Notes: generated from the letters alone by a model not told the origin. Positions 1 through 6,576 are shown, numbered from the stretch's first letter. The stretch is DNA of 12,871 nt from an uncultured Campylobacter sp. (GCF_937997465.1 NZ_CALKTQ010000187.1:1-12871), one strand, 5' to 3'. Made by a program: numbers and translations.

Positions 1-358
1 TTTTATCGCTAGTGTATATTACCTCACAGCCCTCTTTGTCTGCGCAAAAGTATTGTAGTGCATCTTCAAGATCAGAGTTTGAGTTTTTAGAATACTTAAT
101 AGCCTTTTTTATCCCTTCGATTCCAAACGGTGATACGCACCATTTTTGAGTAATGACTTCTAAGAAATTTAGAAGTATAAGTTGCTTTTGTTGAGAATGG
201 CGCAAATTATAATAAAGCGTGCTAATACTATCTTCGCTAATGACGATAGTATGTTGTTTTCGCATTAGATTTTGCATCAAAGCAACGGCCTTTTTGTTAT
301 TTATCCTATCTGTATCGATAATATCGATGATGATATTTAGGTCAAAAAATACTTTCAT
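1..358 (-). CDS. PIN-domain protein (VapC-like RNase toxin), C-terminus off window
   Basis: Read by hand on the minus strand from the ATG at 358; 119 codons are visible before the window edge. The protein opens MKVFFDLNIIIDII, the first PIN strand with its conserved Asp (D6), and has an acidic cluster SDLEDALQYF at 95-104, the usual D-x-E-D-A-L-Q signature of the PIN metal site. It ends at IYTSDK, just before the position where PIN proteins carry their last Asp. PIN proteins are Mg-dependent ribonucleases, usually toxins of VapBC pairs. The ATG overlaps the stop of the upstream gene (ATGA), which suggests translational coupling and a paired function. The PIN assignment is fairly secure; its role as a toxin is inferred. 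Confidence 0.75.
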   Translation of the reverse strand, partial: MKVFFDLNIIIDIIDTDRINNKKAVALMQNLMRKQHTIVISEDSISTLYYNLRHSQQKQLILLNFLEVITQKWCVSPFGIEGIKKAIKYSKNSNSDLEDALQYFCADKEGCEVIYTSDK

Positions 359-1230
359 TGTTCTGCCTTTTGATTTAGTTCGTCCGCTTTTTCTGCTCTT
401 AATGATTTTGAATCCCCTTTAAAATCCCCTTTAAATGCTCCGACAAACTTCATGATATCAGCGATGTCGCTTTCTATGCCGCTAGGAGTAGCATTTTCTT
501 GTGTACTCGGTGTTGGTTGTTGTGAATTATCGGTTTGCGCAGCTACCTCAATAATCTCATCTTCTTCTTCATGTTTTTTTGAAATCACGATCTCAGTTTC
601 GCTTTTGTTGGCTGAATGTTGAATCTGCTTGACGCTATCTACCTGAAAGCTATCTGGCGCTGCTAAAACTTTATCAAAGCCTTCATAAGCCGCATCGGTT
701 AAAATTTCTTTTGTCATTTCCAACGTTTCAAAGTTAAATGTTTTGACGGTTGTTTGTCTTAGTTGCTTTAGATCCTTTATCGAGCCTTTACCGACGATTT
801 GCGGATTTAACATAAAAGAGTTTTTACCGATTATGTCAAATTTATCTTTGTCATTTTCGCTGATTTTAAAAATAGCTTGTTTATCTTCAAGCTCTTTTAG
901 AGCGCGATACACGCTTGATTTGGCTAAAATTTTACGCTCTTCAAAATATTTAACGAAATCGCTATCGTATTTAAAAATATTTTTATAATTTACATTTTTT
1001 ATCATTACTAAAAATACTGTTCTGGCGTTGTTTGAAAGATTTTCAACTAAAAAATCCAAATTTTCTACAAAAACTTTAATAAAGGCATCTTTTGTTTGTT
1101 CTTTTTGCAAAAAACTCGTGACAATCGTCTTTACTTCACCAGTTTGGCTATCGACGATCTCTTGCGTCCTATTATAAAGCCTCGCGCTTGTGGAGCGAAC
1201 TTTTTCTAGGTCAACTATTTCTTTTGCCAT
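355..1230 (-). CDS. Winged-helix DNA-binding protein, RepL-like replication initiator or partner of the PIN protein
   Basis: This 291-residue protein has a conserved-looking core at about 55-165. It contains a winged-helix segment (SSVYRALKELEDKQAIFKI, 105-123) followed by a KNSFMLNPQIVGKG stretch (136-149). That order resembles the RepL-type plasmid replication initiators of Firmicutes and Campylobacterota, but the match is from recall only. Residues 195-250 are acidic, Gln/Pro/Thr-rich and probably disordered. A small duplicated FKGDFKGD element lies at 266-273. The start is supported by AGGGGAG seven bases upstream. The stop overlaps the ATG of the PIN gene. Three direct repeats lie just upstream and could be its binding sites. 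The C-terminal tail (MKFVGAFKGDF) also resembles the toxin-wrapping tail of VapB-type antitoxins, so a regulator/antitoxin role is an alternative. Confidence 0.55.
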   Translation of the reverse strand: MAKEIVDLEKVRSTSARLYNRTQEIVDSQTGEVKTIVTSFLQKEQTKDAFIKVFVENLDFLVENLSNNARTVFLVMIKNVNYKNIFKYDSDFVKYFEERKILAKSSVYRALKELEDKQAIFKISENDKDKFDIIGKNSFMLNPQIVGKGSIKDLKQLRQTTVKTFNFETLEMTKEILTDAAYEGFDKVLAAPDSFQVDSVKQIQHSANKSETEIVISKKHEEEDEIIEVAAQTDNSQQPTPSTQENATPSGIESDIADIMKFVGAFKGDFKGDSKSLRAEKADELNQKAEQ

Positions 1231-1292
1231 AATACTCCCCTGTAATTTATTTTTTCAAAAATATACTTTTTTTACCCTTATTTGCCACTGAA

Positions 1293-1398
1293 TTTTCCCA
1301 AAAAATAAAACTATTTTTTATCAGAACCATAAAATTTTTCCCAAAAAATGAAACTATTTTTATCAAAGAATCATTGTTTTTCCAAAAAAATAAAACTA
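1293..1398. repeat. Three iteron-like direct repeats upstream of the RepL-like gene
   Basis: A 21-bp unit TTTTCCCAAAAAATAAAACTA occurs at 1293-1313. It recurs at 1336-1356 with one change (G in ATGAAAC) and at 1378-1398 with one change (CCA for CCC). The period is 43 and 42 bp, about four helical turns, so a bound protein would sit on one face of the DNA. The first two copies stay similar for several more bases (ATTTTT-ATCA). Direct repeats at this spacing next to a replication-protein-like gene are typical of iterons. They could instead be operators for autoregulation of that gene. Confidence 0.6.
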
Positions 1399-1423
1399 GA
1401 TTTTGAGTGATATTGAAATTTTA

Positions 1424-1475
1424 ATGCCATTTATAAAAAGGCGCTTGTATTAGAAAATTGATTTTATAATGGCAT
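1424..1475. repeat. Imperfect inverted repeat beside the iteron-like repeats
   Basis: ATGCCATTTATAAAA at 1424-1438 pairs with TTTTATAATGGCAT at 1462-1475 with a single bulged base; the loop is 23 nt. No gene covers it. It lies just beyond the iteron-like repeats and upstream of the promoter for the gene at 1614, so it may be part of an origin-like region, an operator, or a weak terminator. The sequence does not decide between these. Confidence 0.45.
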
Positions 1476-1550
1476 CAATATGCAAGTTTTCTATGGTATA
1501 TGTGTTTTTAAGAAAGCATTGATACGGATATTATAAAAACATATTTTCTA

Positions 1551-1582
1551 TGACTCAACCTGTCATTCTCTTATGTTAAATT
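1551..1582 (+). promoter_or_regulatory. Operator/promoter copy 1: TGACTCAACCTGTC plus extended -10
   Basis: The 14-bp element TGACTCAACCTGTC (1551-1564) is followed after exactly 12 bp by TAAATT (1577-1582), preceded by TGT as in an extended -10 box. It serves the gene at 1614. The same element and spacing recur at four other places in the window. There is no good -35 box at 17 bp, so transcription may depend on the bound regulator. Confidence 0.75.
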
Positions 1583-1613
1583 TTCATCGTTATTTAAATC
1601 TAAAGGAGCGAAA

Positions 1614-2327
1614 ATGATAAAATACATTGTAGGTGGAGCAGCGTTAGTGACTGCTGGATACACGCTAAAAAGATACCTCAATAAATATGATTTTCATATA
1701 TCTATAAAGAACAAAAATCAAAACATTACAAAACAGTACGACTCAAATACAGAATTGAAATCAGCCCTAATTAATCCTGTAGGCATAAATGATGATGATT
1801 TTTTAGAAGCTAGTGTAATGGAAAAAAGTCGTAAATTTAACGAAACGATTCACCGTCTTTTTGTGTCATTGAGAATTTTACAAAAAAAACTATCAAGCGT
1901 AGAAAATTTGCCGGATCTAAAATCTGCTTATTCGTCTATTAGCGGCGAAAAGGTTTTGAGATTTAAAGACTCCGAGGCCAAAAATTTCAGCAAATTTTTC
2001 CATATATTTATAGACTCCAAAGAGGATCTGCGGATTTTGTGCGATCTAAATTTAATGATAGATTATGCATTGGAGCGCATGATAGAAAATAACATTTCTA
2101 AGATTGATACCGCAGAACAAAAGGTAAGAGATTATTGTAAATTTGATACAGAGCAACAAGAGATAATCATCAAGCTAGTTGAGCTAAACAATGTTTTGGT
2201 TAAGGCGCTAAGAGAGCTAAGGTCCGCTACGCAAATGAAGGAAATAGCAACGATCTTTAAAGACGTGGCGGGAGTAAATAAAAGATATTACGATAAAAAA
2301 TTTTTTAAGGAGAAGCTAGAATGTTAA
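1614..2327 (+). CDS. Unknown protein with N-terminal membrane or glycine-rich anchor and helical body
   Basis: I do not recognise this 237-residue protein. Residues 3-18 (KYIVGGAALVTAGYTL) are hydrophobic and glycine-rich, compatible with one short membrane segment or signal anchor, followed by basic residues. Residues 65-225 look fully alpha-helical, with many Leu/Ile heptad-like positions, and no cysteine or histidine cluster suggests catalysis. The start has AAGGAG five bases upstream. Promoter copy 1 lies just ahead, so the gene belongs to the common regulon. Its last seven bases overlap a small membrane-peptide gene, making a two-gene unit. It may be a membrane-tethered adaptor, but the function is unknown. 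Confidence 0.75.
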   Translation: MIKYIVGGAALVTAGYTLKRYLNKYDFHISIKNKNQNITKQYDSNTELKSALINPVGINDDDFLEASVMEKSRKFNETIHRLFVSLRILQKKLSSVENLPDLKSAYSSISGEKVLRFKDSEAKNFSKFFHIFIDSKEDLRILCDLNLMIDYALERMIENNISKIDTAEQKVRDYCKFDTEQQEIIIKLVELNNVLVKALRELRSATQMKEIATIFKDVAGVNKRYYDKKFFKEKLEC

Positions 2328-2458
2328 GATTATTTTTAGATTTATTTGCAGGTTATGTATTCTATCAAGTAATCAAATTTATGGCATTAAATCTTTATTT
2401 ACCGGCTGTAAAAGATGTTATCAGCATAATATTTGGGAATAAAAATGTAGCTCAATAG
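2321..2458 (+). CDS. 45-residue membrane peptide
   Basis: Found by reading the sequence. ATG at 2321 overlaps the end of the preceding gene by 7 bases, AAGGAGA lies 8 bases upstream, and the frame runs to TAG at 2456-2458. The peptide (starts MLRLFLDLFAGYVFYQ, ends NKNVAQ) is mostly hydrophobic, with one or two possible membrane helices at about 3-25 and 26-38. The good ribosome binding site and overlap argue for real, coupled translation with the anchored protein before it. Membrane partner, or a small toxin held by its partner, are both possible. Function is unknown. Confidence 0.6.
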   Translation: MLRLFLDLFAGYVFYQVIKFMALNLYLPAVKDVISIIFGNKNVAQ

Positions 2459-2486
2459 CTCCTACTTTTTGTCAAAAATAAATTTA

Positions 2487-2515
2487 TTGACAACGGGGGG
2501 GGGTAATGCTAAAAT
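2487..2515 (+). promoter_or_regulatory. Phase-variable promoter with G9 tract in the -35/-10 spacer
   Basis: TTGACA (2487-2492) and TAAAAT (2510-2515, with TGC in front as an extended -10) are separated by exactly 17 bp, and nine consecutive G residues (2495-2503) fill over half of that spacer. Seventeen bp is the optimum, so the sequenced state should be ON, and gain or loss of a G would weaken it. G tracts of this length are known contingency loci in Campylobacter. It lies 35 bp upstream of the GTPase start at 2550. No TGACnCAACCTGTC operator is present here. Confidence 0.75.
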
Positions 2516-2549
2516 ATACAAATTTTATTTTAACAAAAAGGATAATGGT

Positions 2550-3560
2550 ATGGAAACCAATCAAAAACAGCAAGAGGTTCAACTAGATCTAAGTGATCTG
2601 ATAGCTGGAGCAAAGGACGCCTTCAGAAAGGCTACGCAAGATATAAGTTCTAAATTAAACGTTTTAATAGTCGGTAAAACTGGTGCAGGTAAAAGTACGC
2701 TCATAAATGCAGTTTTTGGTGACAAAGTCGCAGAAACTGGCTCTGGAAATCCGATCACTCAAGAAATAAACGAAATAAAAGTAAATTCAAATTTTAGTAT
2801 CTATGATACTAAAGGTCTTGAAATGAAAGACTTTGACGCTACTTATGCCGATATTGCAAATTTTTTAGAAAACAACAGCAAAAAGAGAGCCGACGAGCAG
2901 ATGCATATAGTATGGTTTTGTATAGCAGAACCTGGTAGAAGGATAGAGGAGGGAGAGAAAAGGCTATTTGAGCTATTGCAACAAAAAAACTATACTATAT
3001 TGACGGTCATTACAAAGGCTACTCAGGACAAAGATGAAAATAATGAAAAATTTTCAGACAAGGTAAAAAGCGAGCTTTGCATCAACGAAGACCTCTTACA
3101 AAGAGTTATGGCGTTAGAGATCGAAGACGATGACGGGAATATAAAACCACTTAAAGGCATAGACAGCCTGATAAAGAAAACATACGACGCTTTACCTGGG
3201 GCATCAAAGCAAGCCTTTGCTAGAGAGCAAAAATATAATAAAGATGTAAAATACGAAGCAGCATTGGATATTATCAATAAATATAGCGTAGCTGCGGGTG
3301 CTATAGCGGCTACTCCGATACCGTTTTCAGATATCGCTCTACTTTTGCCTACCCAAATAGCTATGATATCGCATATTACGTATAATTACGGTTTTGAAGC
3401 CTCTGCCGAAAATATCGCGAAACTAGCGACATCGTTTGCTGCCGTAGCAGCTGGAGGCTTTGCCGTTAGATTTTTAGCTGGTAATCTATTAAAATTTATA
3501 CCGGCCGTAGGATCTGTTGCGGGAGGAGCGTTTAATGCAACCGTCGCAAGCTCCAACTAA
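2550..3560 (+). CDS. P-loop GTPase with C-terminal DUF697-type membrane domain
   Basis: The protein has 336 residues from the ATG at 2550, chosen because AAGGA lies 7 bases upstream and the G9 promoter lies ahead. A longer reading from TTG at 2469 would translate through the promoter and has no ribosome binding site. The GTPase domain shows G1 VGKTGAGKST (41-50), a probable G2 Thr in NPITQEI (67-73), G3 DTKG (86-89) and a divergent G4 TKAT (155-158) in place of NKxD. Residues 235-336 (IINKYSVAAGAIAATPIPFSD onward) match the DUF697 type, with hydrophobic helices and Ala/Gly-rich turns that probably insert in the membrane. Relatives include Era-like GTPases of stress and conflict loci. The frame stops abruptly at NATVASSN, where the family usually continues; the missing tail lies in the next frame (3535-3687). 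Confidence 0.88.
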   Translation: METNQKQQEVQLDLSDLIAGAKDAFRKATQDISSKLNVLIVGKTGAGKSTLINAVFGDKVAETGSGNPITQEINEIKVNSNFSIYDTKGLEMKDFDATYADIANFLENNSKKRADEQMHIVWFCIAEPGRRIEEGEKRLFELLQQKNYTILTVITKATQDKDENNEKFSDKVKSELCINEDLLQRVMALEIEDDDGNIKPLKGIDSLIKKTYDALPGASKQAFAREQKYNKDVKYEAALDIINKYSVAAGAIAATPIPFSDIALLLPTQIAMISHITYNYGFEASAENIAKLATSFAAVAAGGFAVRFLAGNLLKFIPAVGSVAGGAFNATVASSN

Positions 3561-3687
3561 ATTAATGGGCAACGCATATCTAGCGTATTTAAACGATAAT
3601 TTTGAATTAATTTACAAAGGCGATTTTGATTTATTTTCAAATTTAACCGATACTATCATAAAGGCATACGTCGAAAAGCTAAAATAA
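3535..3687 (+). CDS. 50-residue frame: displaced C-terminus of the GTPase, or a coupled small protein
   Basis: ATG at 3535 overlaps the GTPase 3' end by 26 bases and has a strong GGGAGGAG 8 bases upstream; the frame ends TAA at 3685-3687. The text TKLMGNAYLAYL followed by NFELIYKGDFDLFSNL resembles the end of DUF697-type GTPases, which continue after an AGGAFNATVA-like motif with a T-x-A-L-G-x-A-Y pattern. Removing one A near 3549-3551 would join the two frames as NATVASS-TKLMGNAYLAYL. So this is either the tail separated by a one-base frameshift (mutation or sequencing error), a programmed frameshift product, or a tail made by reinitiation at its own start. The sequence alone does not decide. 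Confidence 0.55.
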   Translation: MQPSQAPTKLMGNAYLAYLNDNFELIYKGDFDLFSNLTDTIIKAYVEKLK

Positions 3688-3707
3688 AATCTACTTTTAT
3701 CTAAATT

Positions 3708-3739
3708 TGACTCAACCTGTCGCGCTTCTTTGCTATAAT
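3708..3739 (+). promoter_or_regulatory. Operator/promoter copy 2: TGACTCAACCTGTC plus extended -10
   Basis: TGACTCAACCTGTC (3708-3721) is followed after 12 bp by a perfect TATAAT (3734-3739) preceded by TGC. The TTGACT at 3707-3712 would be 21 bp from the -10, too far for a normal -35 box. This suggests an activator-dependent or operator-controlled promoter. It drives the zinc-ribbon gene and probably the HEPN gene after it. Confidence 0.8.
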
Positions 3740-3807
3740 TTTATAAATTTGATAGTAAAGAAGTGCGATAAATTTTTACCACGAAAATTTCCAATCAAGG
3801 ACATAAA

Positions 3808-4050
3808 GTGATACGACCAAACCCATTTAAAATTTGCTGTTCCAAATGCAGCTTTGAAAAACTGATTTGGTTTAAGAGCGATGCTTTAACAGACTTAGAC
3901 TTTAAGCAAGTTCCAGATGTTTGTCCAAAGTGTGGCAATACAAAGTTTAATAGAAAAGCAATATCCATAGAAGAGGCTATGGCTAAAGAGCGCTTTGATA
4001 ATATGATCCAATCTTTTAAGAATATATTTAAAAAGATATTTAAGGGCTAA
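3808..4050 (+). CDS. Small zinc-ribbon protein with basic C-terminal tail
   Basis: An 80-residue protein starting at GTG (3808), with AAGGA 6 bases upstream. Two knuckles, C11-S-K-C14 and C39-P-K-C42, form a typical four-cysteine zinc ribbon. Residues 54-80 are an amphipathic helix ending in the Lys/Phe-rich FKNIFKKIFKG, which could bind nucleic acid or a membrane surface. Zinc ribbons of this size usually act as nucleic-acid or protein-binding adaptors. It is the first gene behind operator copy 2 and is followed after 48 bases by the HEPN-like gene, so it may help target that protein. The zinc-binding call is secure; the partner is inferred. Confidence 0.8.
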   Translation: MIRPNPFKICCSKCSFEKLIWFKSDALTDLDFKQVPDVCPKCGNTKFNRKAISIEEAMAKERFDNMIQSFKNIFKKIFKG

Positions 4051-4098
4051 ATTAGTATAATCATTTAATTATTATATGCTAAATTTAAAAGGCAAAGT

Positions 4099-5205
4099 AT
4101 GCACAACATCCTCATACTCTACAATCCCTACTACCAAAGCGACGTCATCGAGCAACACCTTAAAATTTTAATCAGCAAAGGCAAAGTGGCCTTTGGTAAG
4201 ATAAAAAGCAAGCGGCGGGACATGATAAATTCTCACGAAGCCGAGCTTGAGCAAATTTACGAAAGCTTAAATTCGAGTGACAGCGACGGAAAGTATCTAC
4301 AACTATTCCTGACCGATTACTCAAATTTGTTCGTAGCAAAGGTTATTGCCGTAACCGATGAAGATATGAGCAAGATAGCGCCTGAGTATTATAAAGAAAA
4401 AAGGCTCGATGTAGAAAAGTGGTTTATCATAAGCGATATCAGAGAGCTAGTTAGAAACGACTTTGAGTGCGTTAGAGACGATTACCTGGCAAATTTTACC
4501 GTAAGCGGCCATACTTACGCAGTATACGGCAATGCTTATGTTTATCCTCTCATCATAAAGACAAAGCAAGAGACGCGCTATTTTGAGGATGAGGGTAAAT
4601 TTTATCTCGACGTCTATAAAAGTCCCGAATTTTTAGAAATAAAGCGGAATTTGATCCGCTACTGTTTCGGACGAAGCCTAATAAATCTAATGCATCCAGA
4701 TAGCATAGAAAATATCATCTCCGCCGAGATAGAATACCTTGACAATATAGCCAACCCGCTCTATGACTTTAGCTCCGTCGTGGTCAAATACTCAAAAACT
4801 ATGGAGCAAGAGATCTACGCCTTCGTTAAAGTTCTCATGGAACAACTCGCAAAGATAAAGCCGTCTATATTAAAAATCCCATACGAAGTGCAGGGCACGA
4901 GCTTTACCGTAAGCGATATATTTGAAAACAAGCCAAATTTGGGAACCTATAAGTTTCTTTTTAAAAATCGCCTAATCCAATATGCACTTGAGGGGAATTT
5001 ACTACAAAACTACGTAACCAGAACCCTACCAAAGGTCATAACCGAGCTTCAAGATTTGCGAAACGAAACCGTACACGCCAAAGCTCCTAGCCATACCGAT
5101 GTAACAAAGCTAAGAGCAAAGATAATAGGTGTGGCTAGCGAGAGCGTACTAGCCAAAGTAGTCAAGGCTAGAGCAGAAGCGGGGAGGGCTAGCTACTCAT
5201 CTTGA
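4099..5205 (+). CDS. HEPN-type candidate RNase with unknown N-terminal sensor-like region
   Basis: The protein has 368 residues; AAAAGG lies upstream of the ATG. The C-terminal part (about 225-350) is helical and carries L-R-N-E-T-V-H at 320-326, the Rx4H motif (R321, H326) that marks HEPN ribonucleases, followed by a KLRAKIIGV helix as in many HEPN domains. HEPN proteins are metal-independent RNases common in toxin and antiphage systems. The N-terminal 1-155 is mixed alpha/beta (MHNILILYNPYYQSD; YLQLFLTDYSNLFVAKVIAV) and looks somewhat like a PUA/EVE fold, but this is weak. It probably shares a transcript with the zinc-ribbon gene. Its last 13 bases overlap the convergent FtsZ-like gene. The HEPN call is likely; nuclease activity is untested. 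Confidence 0.65.
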   Translation: MHNILILYNPYYQSDVIEQHLKILISKGKVAFGKIKSKRRDMINSHEAELEQIYESLNSSDSDGKYLQLFLTDYSNLFVAKVIAVTDEDMSKIAPEYYKEKRLDVEKWFIISDIRELVRNDFECVRDDYLANFTVSGHTYAVYGNAYVYPLIIKTKQETRYFEDEGKFYLDVYKSPEFLEIKRNLIRYCFGRSLINLMHPDSIENIISAEIEYLDNIANPLYDFSSVVVKYSKTMEQEIYAFVKVLMEQLAKIKPSILKIPYEVQGTSFTVSDIFENKPNLGTYKFLFKNRLIQYALEGNLLQNYVTRTLPKVITELQDLRNETVHAKAPSHTDVTKLRAKIIGVASESVLAKVVKARAEAGRASYSS

Positions 5206-5879
5206 GATGTCGCTATGATGATAACCTTGGCTCCACTCATGGTTTCATCATATACGTATTCTATACTTACGGCTGTTTCATAACTAAAAGCCCTTGCCAT
5301 GATGCCTAATATTTCTTGCATATCTTCTAAAGATATGCCGGGCGCAGCATCTGTTTTAACATACACTGACGCCTCTTTGGCATTAAAATAGCCGTAAAGC
5401 GCTGCCGATTTTACGGCTTTTCTAGTAGCATTTAGCGCGGCTTTTTTACCTTTTGCTTGTGCCTGTGCTACAGCTACGGTGCCTCGGCGGGCAATTAGCT
5501 GCTGGAACTCGCGCGTCAAATTTTCGCTTTGATTATTTGCTTTGAACGACACCGCTATTAGCTCGCAAACTATCTTACTCAGCGCTCGATCGAGTGTTTT
5601 AAAAACACGGAGCAAAGAACTAAAATCAAATGAATTTTTGGATTTTAGATATTCTATTCTTTTTTGCCTTTTTACCAACCATTCGTTTATTTTGCCGTAT
5701 TTGTTAAATTTAATATCGTCATTTGCGCCTAGCTCGGGATTATTGATAATGTTTTCAAAACTCTCAAACCTATCTTTGTAATAGCCCAACACTTCATCGG
5801 CGTCCTTGTATGAAGTTGTATTATCGGCGATTTGTTTTAAGATATTACTTATTTTTGTAAAAGATCTATTCGCGTCCAT
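5193..5879 (-). CDS. Helical protein fused to an FtsZ C-terminal-like domain, without the FtsZ GTPase domain
   Basis: The protein has 228 residues; AAGGA lies just ahead of the ATG at 5879. Residues 1-118 are helical and charged and contain no nucleotide-binding loop. Residues 119-225 follow FtsZ from its T7 loop to the end of its C-terminal domain: a basic Ala-rich helix (KGKKAALNATRKAVKSAAL, 143-161), a strand EASVYVKTD (169-177), a helix after GISLEDMQEI (181-190, compare FtsZ DLTLxEVxEA), and final strands SIEYVYDETMSGAKVIIIATS (205-225, compare FtsZ AVIDDxxGDEVRVTVIAT). The T7-loop Asp residues that trigger FtsZ GTP hydrolysis are absent (NLTREF, 120-125). It could cap or poison FtsZ filaments, but no binding is shown. 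It is second after the gene at 6514, with a 14-base gap. Confidence 0.6.
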   Translation of the reverse strand: MDANRSFTKISNILKQIADNTTSYKDADEVLGYYKDRFESFENIINNPELGANDDIKFNKYGKINEWLVKRQKRIEYLKSKNSFDFSSLLRVFKTLDRALSKIVCELIAVSFKANNQSENLTREFQQLIARRGTVAVAQAQAKGKKAALNATRKAVKSAALYGYFNAKEASVYVKTDAAPGISLEDMQEILGIMARAFSYETAVSIEYVYDETMSGAKVIIIATSQDE

Positions 5880-5893
5880 TTTTTTCCTTGATT

Positions 5894-6514
5894 TTATCGT
5901 AGCAAGAATTCAACTTCACTCACCTCCCAATCATACTCCGCGGCAATACTCGCCAGGTTTTGCGCCATAGCCTGCAGCTGCCTTAGCGCATCTTTCATCT
6001 CGCTTACCTTACTGCTTCCGTTCATACCGGCTTGTAGGTTTTGAACGCTTATGGCTATTTGGAGCTGAGTTAGCGTCCAATAAAATTTGATCAAAGCCGT
6101 ATCTAGACCTATCTGGGCTAGCGGGTTTATGGCTAAATTTATAGCATTATTTTCATGCTCGCCGTAGTCTTTGCCGATTTCTAAAAGCAGCTCAGGCAAA
6201 TAGTTTTCGTGAAATTTACTCTCCATCTTAGATAGCTTTTTTAGGATATTCTCGTCTATTTCATTATACTCATCTAGCCCCATAGCCGTTTTAGCAGCGT
6301 ATCCGATAGCTTTTGCCACGCCTCCAAAGGGACCAAAGGTATCTTTATAGTACATATCGTCTATTTCTTGCTCGTCTTCGTCGTTCGGTTTTTTAGTTAG
6401 CTTTATGCTTTGGGTTAAATTTAGCATTTGACCCGCTAGTTCGCTCATCTTAAAGCTCTTTACTTTAGCTACCGCCTCGTTAGCCTTTTGGATAAAATCT
6501 ACGTTTAAACTCAC
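5894..6514 (-). CDS. Unknown helical protein, first gene behind operator copy 3
   Basis: I do not recognise this 206-residue protein. The start is GTG at 6514, chosen because AAAGGAG lies 5 bases upstream. It is almost all helix. An acidic stretch (NDEDEQEIDD, 44-53) precedes a Gly/Ala-rich segment GPFGGVAKAIGYAAKTAMG (61-79) that could be amphipathic. The C-terminal half (135-195) has coiled-coil-like Leu/Gln/Ala repeats. The gene is transcribed from operator copy 3, which sits at the very end of viaA, and it is followed after 14 bases by the FtsZ-like gene. It may therefore be the partner or inhibitor of that protein, or the client-side component of RavA-ViaA. No catalytic motif is visible. 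Confidence 0.75.
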   Translation of the reverse strand: MSLNVDFIQKANEAVAKVKSFKMSELAGQMLNLTQSIKLTKKPNDEDEQEIDDMYYKDTFGPFGGVAKAIGYAAKTAMGLDEYNEIDENILKKLSKMESKFHENYLPELLLEIGKDYGEHENNAINLAINPLAQIGLDTALIKFYWTLTQLQIAISVQNLQAGMNGSSKVSEMKDALRQLQAMAQNLASIAAEYDWEVSEVEFLLR

Positions 6515-6544
6515 TTGATCTCCTTTGATTTAAATTACAACATA

Positions 6545-6576
6545 AATTTAACATTGCATAGCGACAGGTTGAGTCA
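6545..6576 (-). promoter_or_regulatory. Operator/promoter copy 3, overlapping the viaA stop codon
   Basis: On the minus strand TGACTCAACCTGTC reads from 6576 to 6563, then 12 bp, then TAAATT (6550-6545) preceded by TGT. Its first three bases are the TGA stop codon of viaA. The promoter gives the two genes at 6514 and 5879 their own start of transcription, in addition to any read-through from ravA-viaA. Confidence 0.75.

Noticed and set aside
2487..2515. A sixth copy of the shared operator at the GTPase promoter
   Set aside because: TTGACAAC resembles the start of the element, but the CCTGTC half is absent and the distance to the -10 differs.
2469..2549. N-terminal extension of the GTPase from TTG at 2469, which would place the G tract in coding sequence
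   Set aside because: There is no ribosome binding site at 2469. The stretch contains a well-formed promoter with 17-bp spacing, and ATG at 2550 has AAGGA at 7 bases. A coding-type contingency tract is kept only as a minor alternative.
5945..5958. CCAGGTTTTGCGCC in the 206-aa gene as another operator copy
   Set aside because: It matches only CAGGTT, lacks the TGTC/TGAC halves and a -10 box at 12 bp, and lies in coding sequence.
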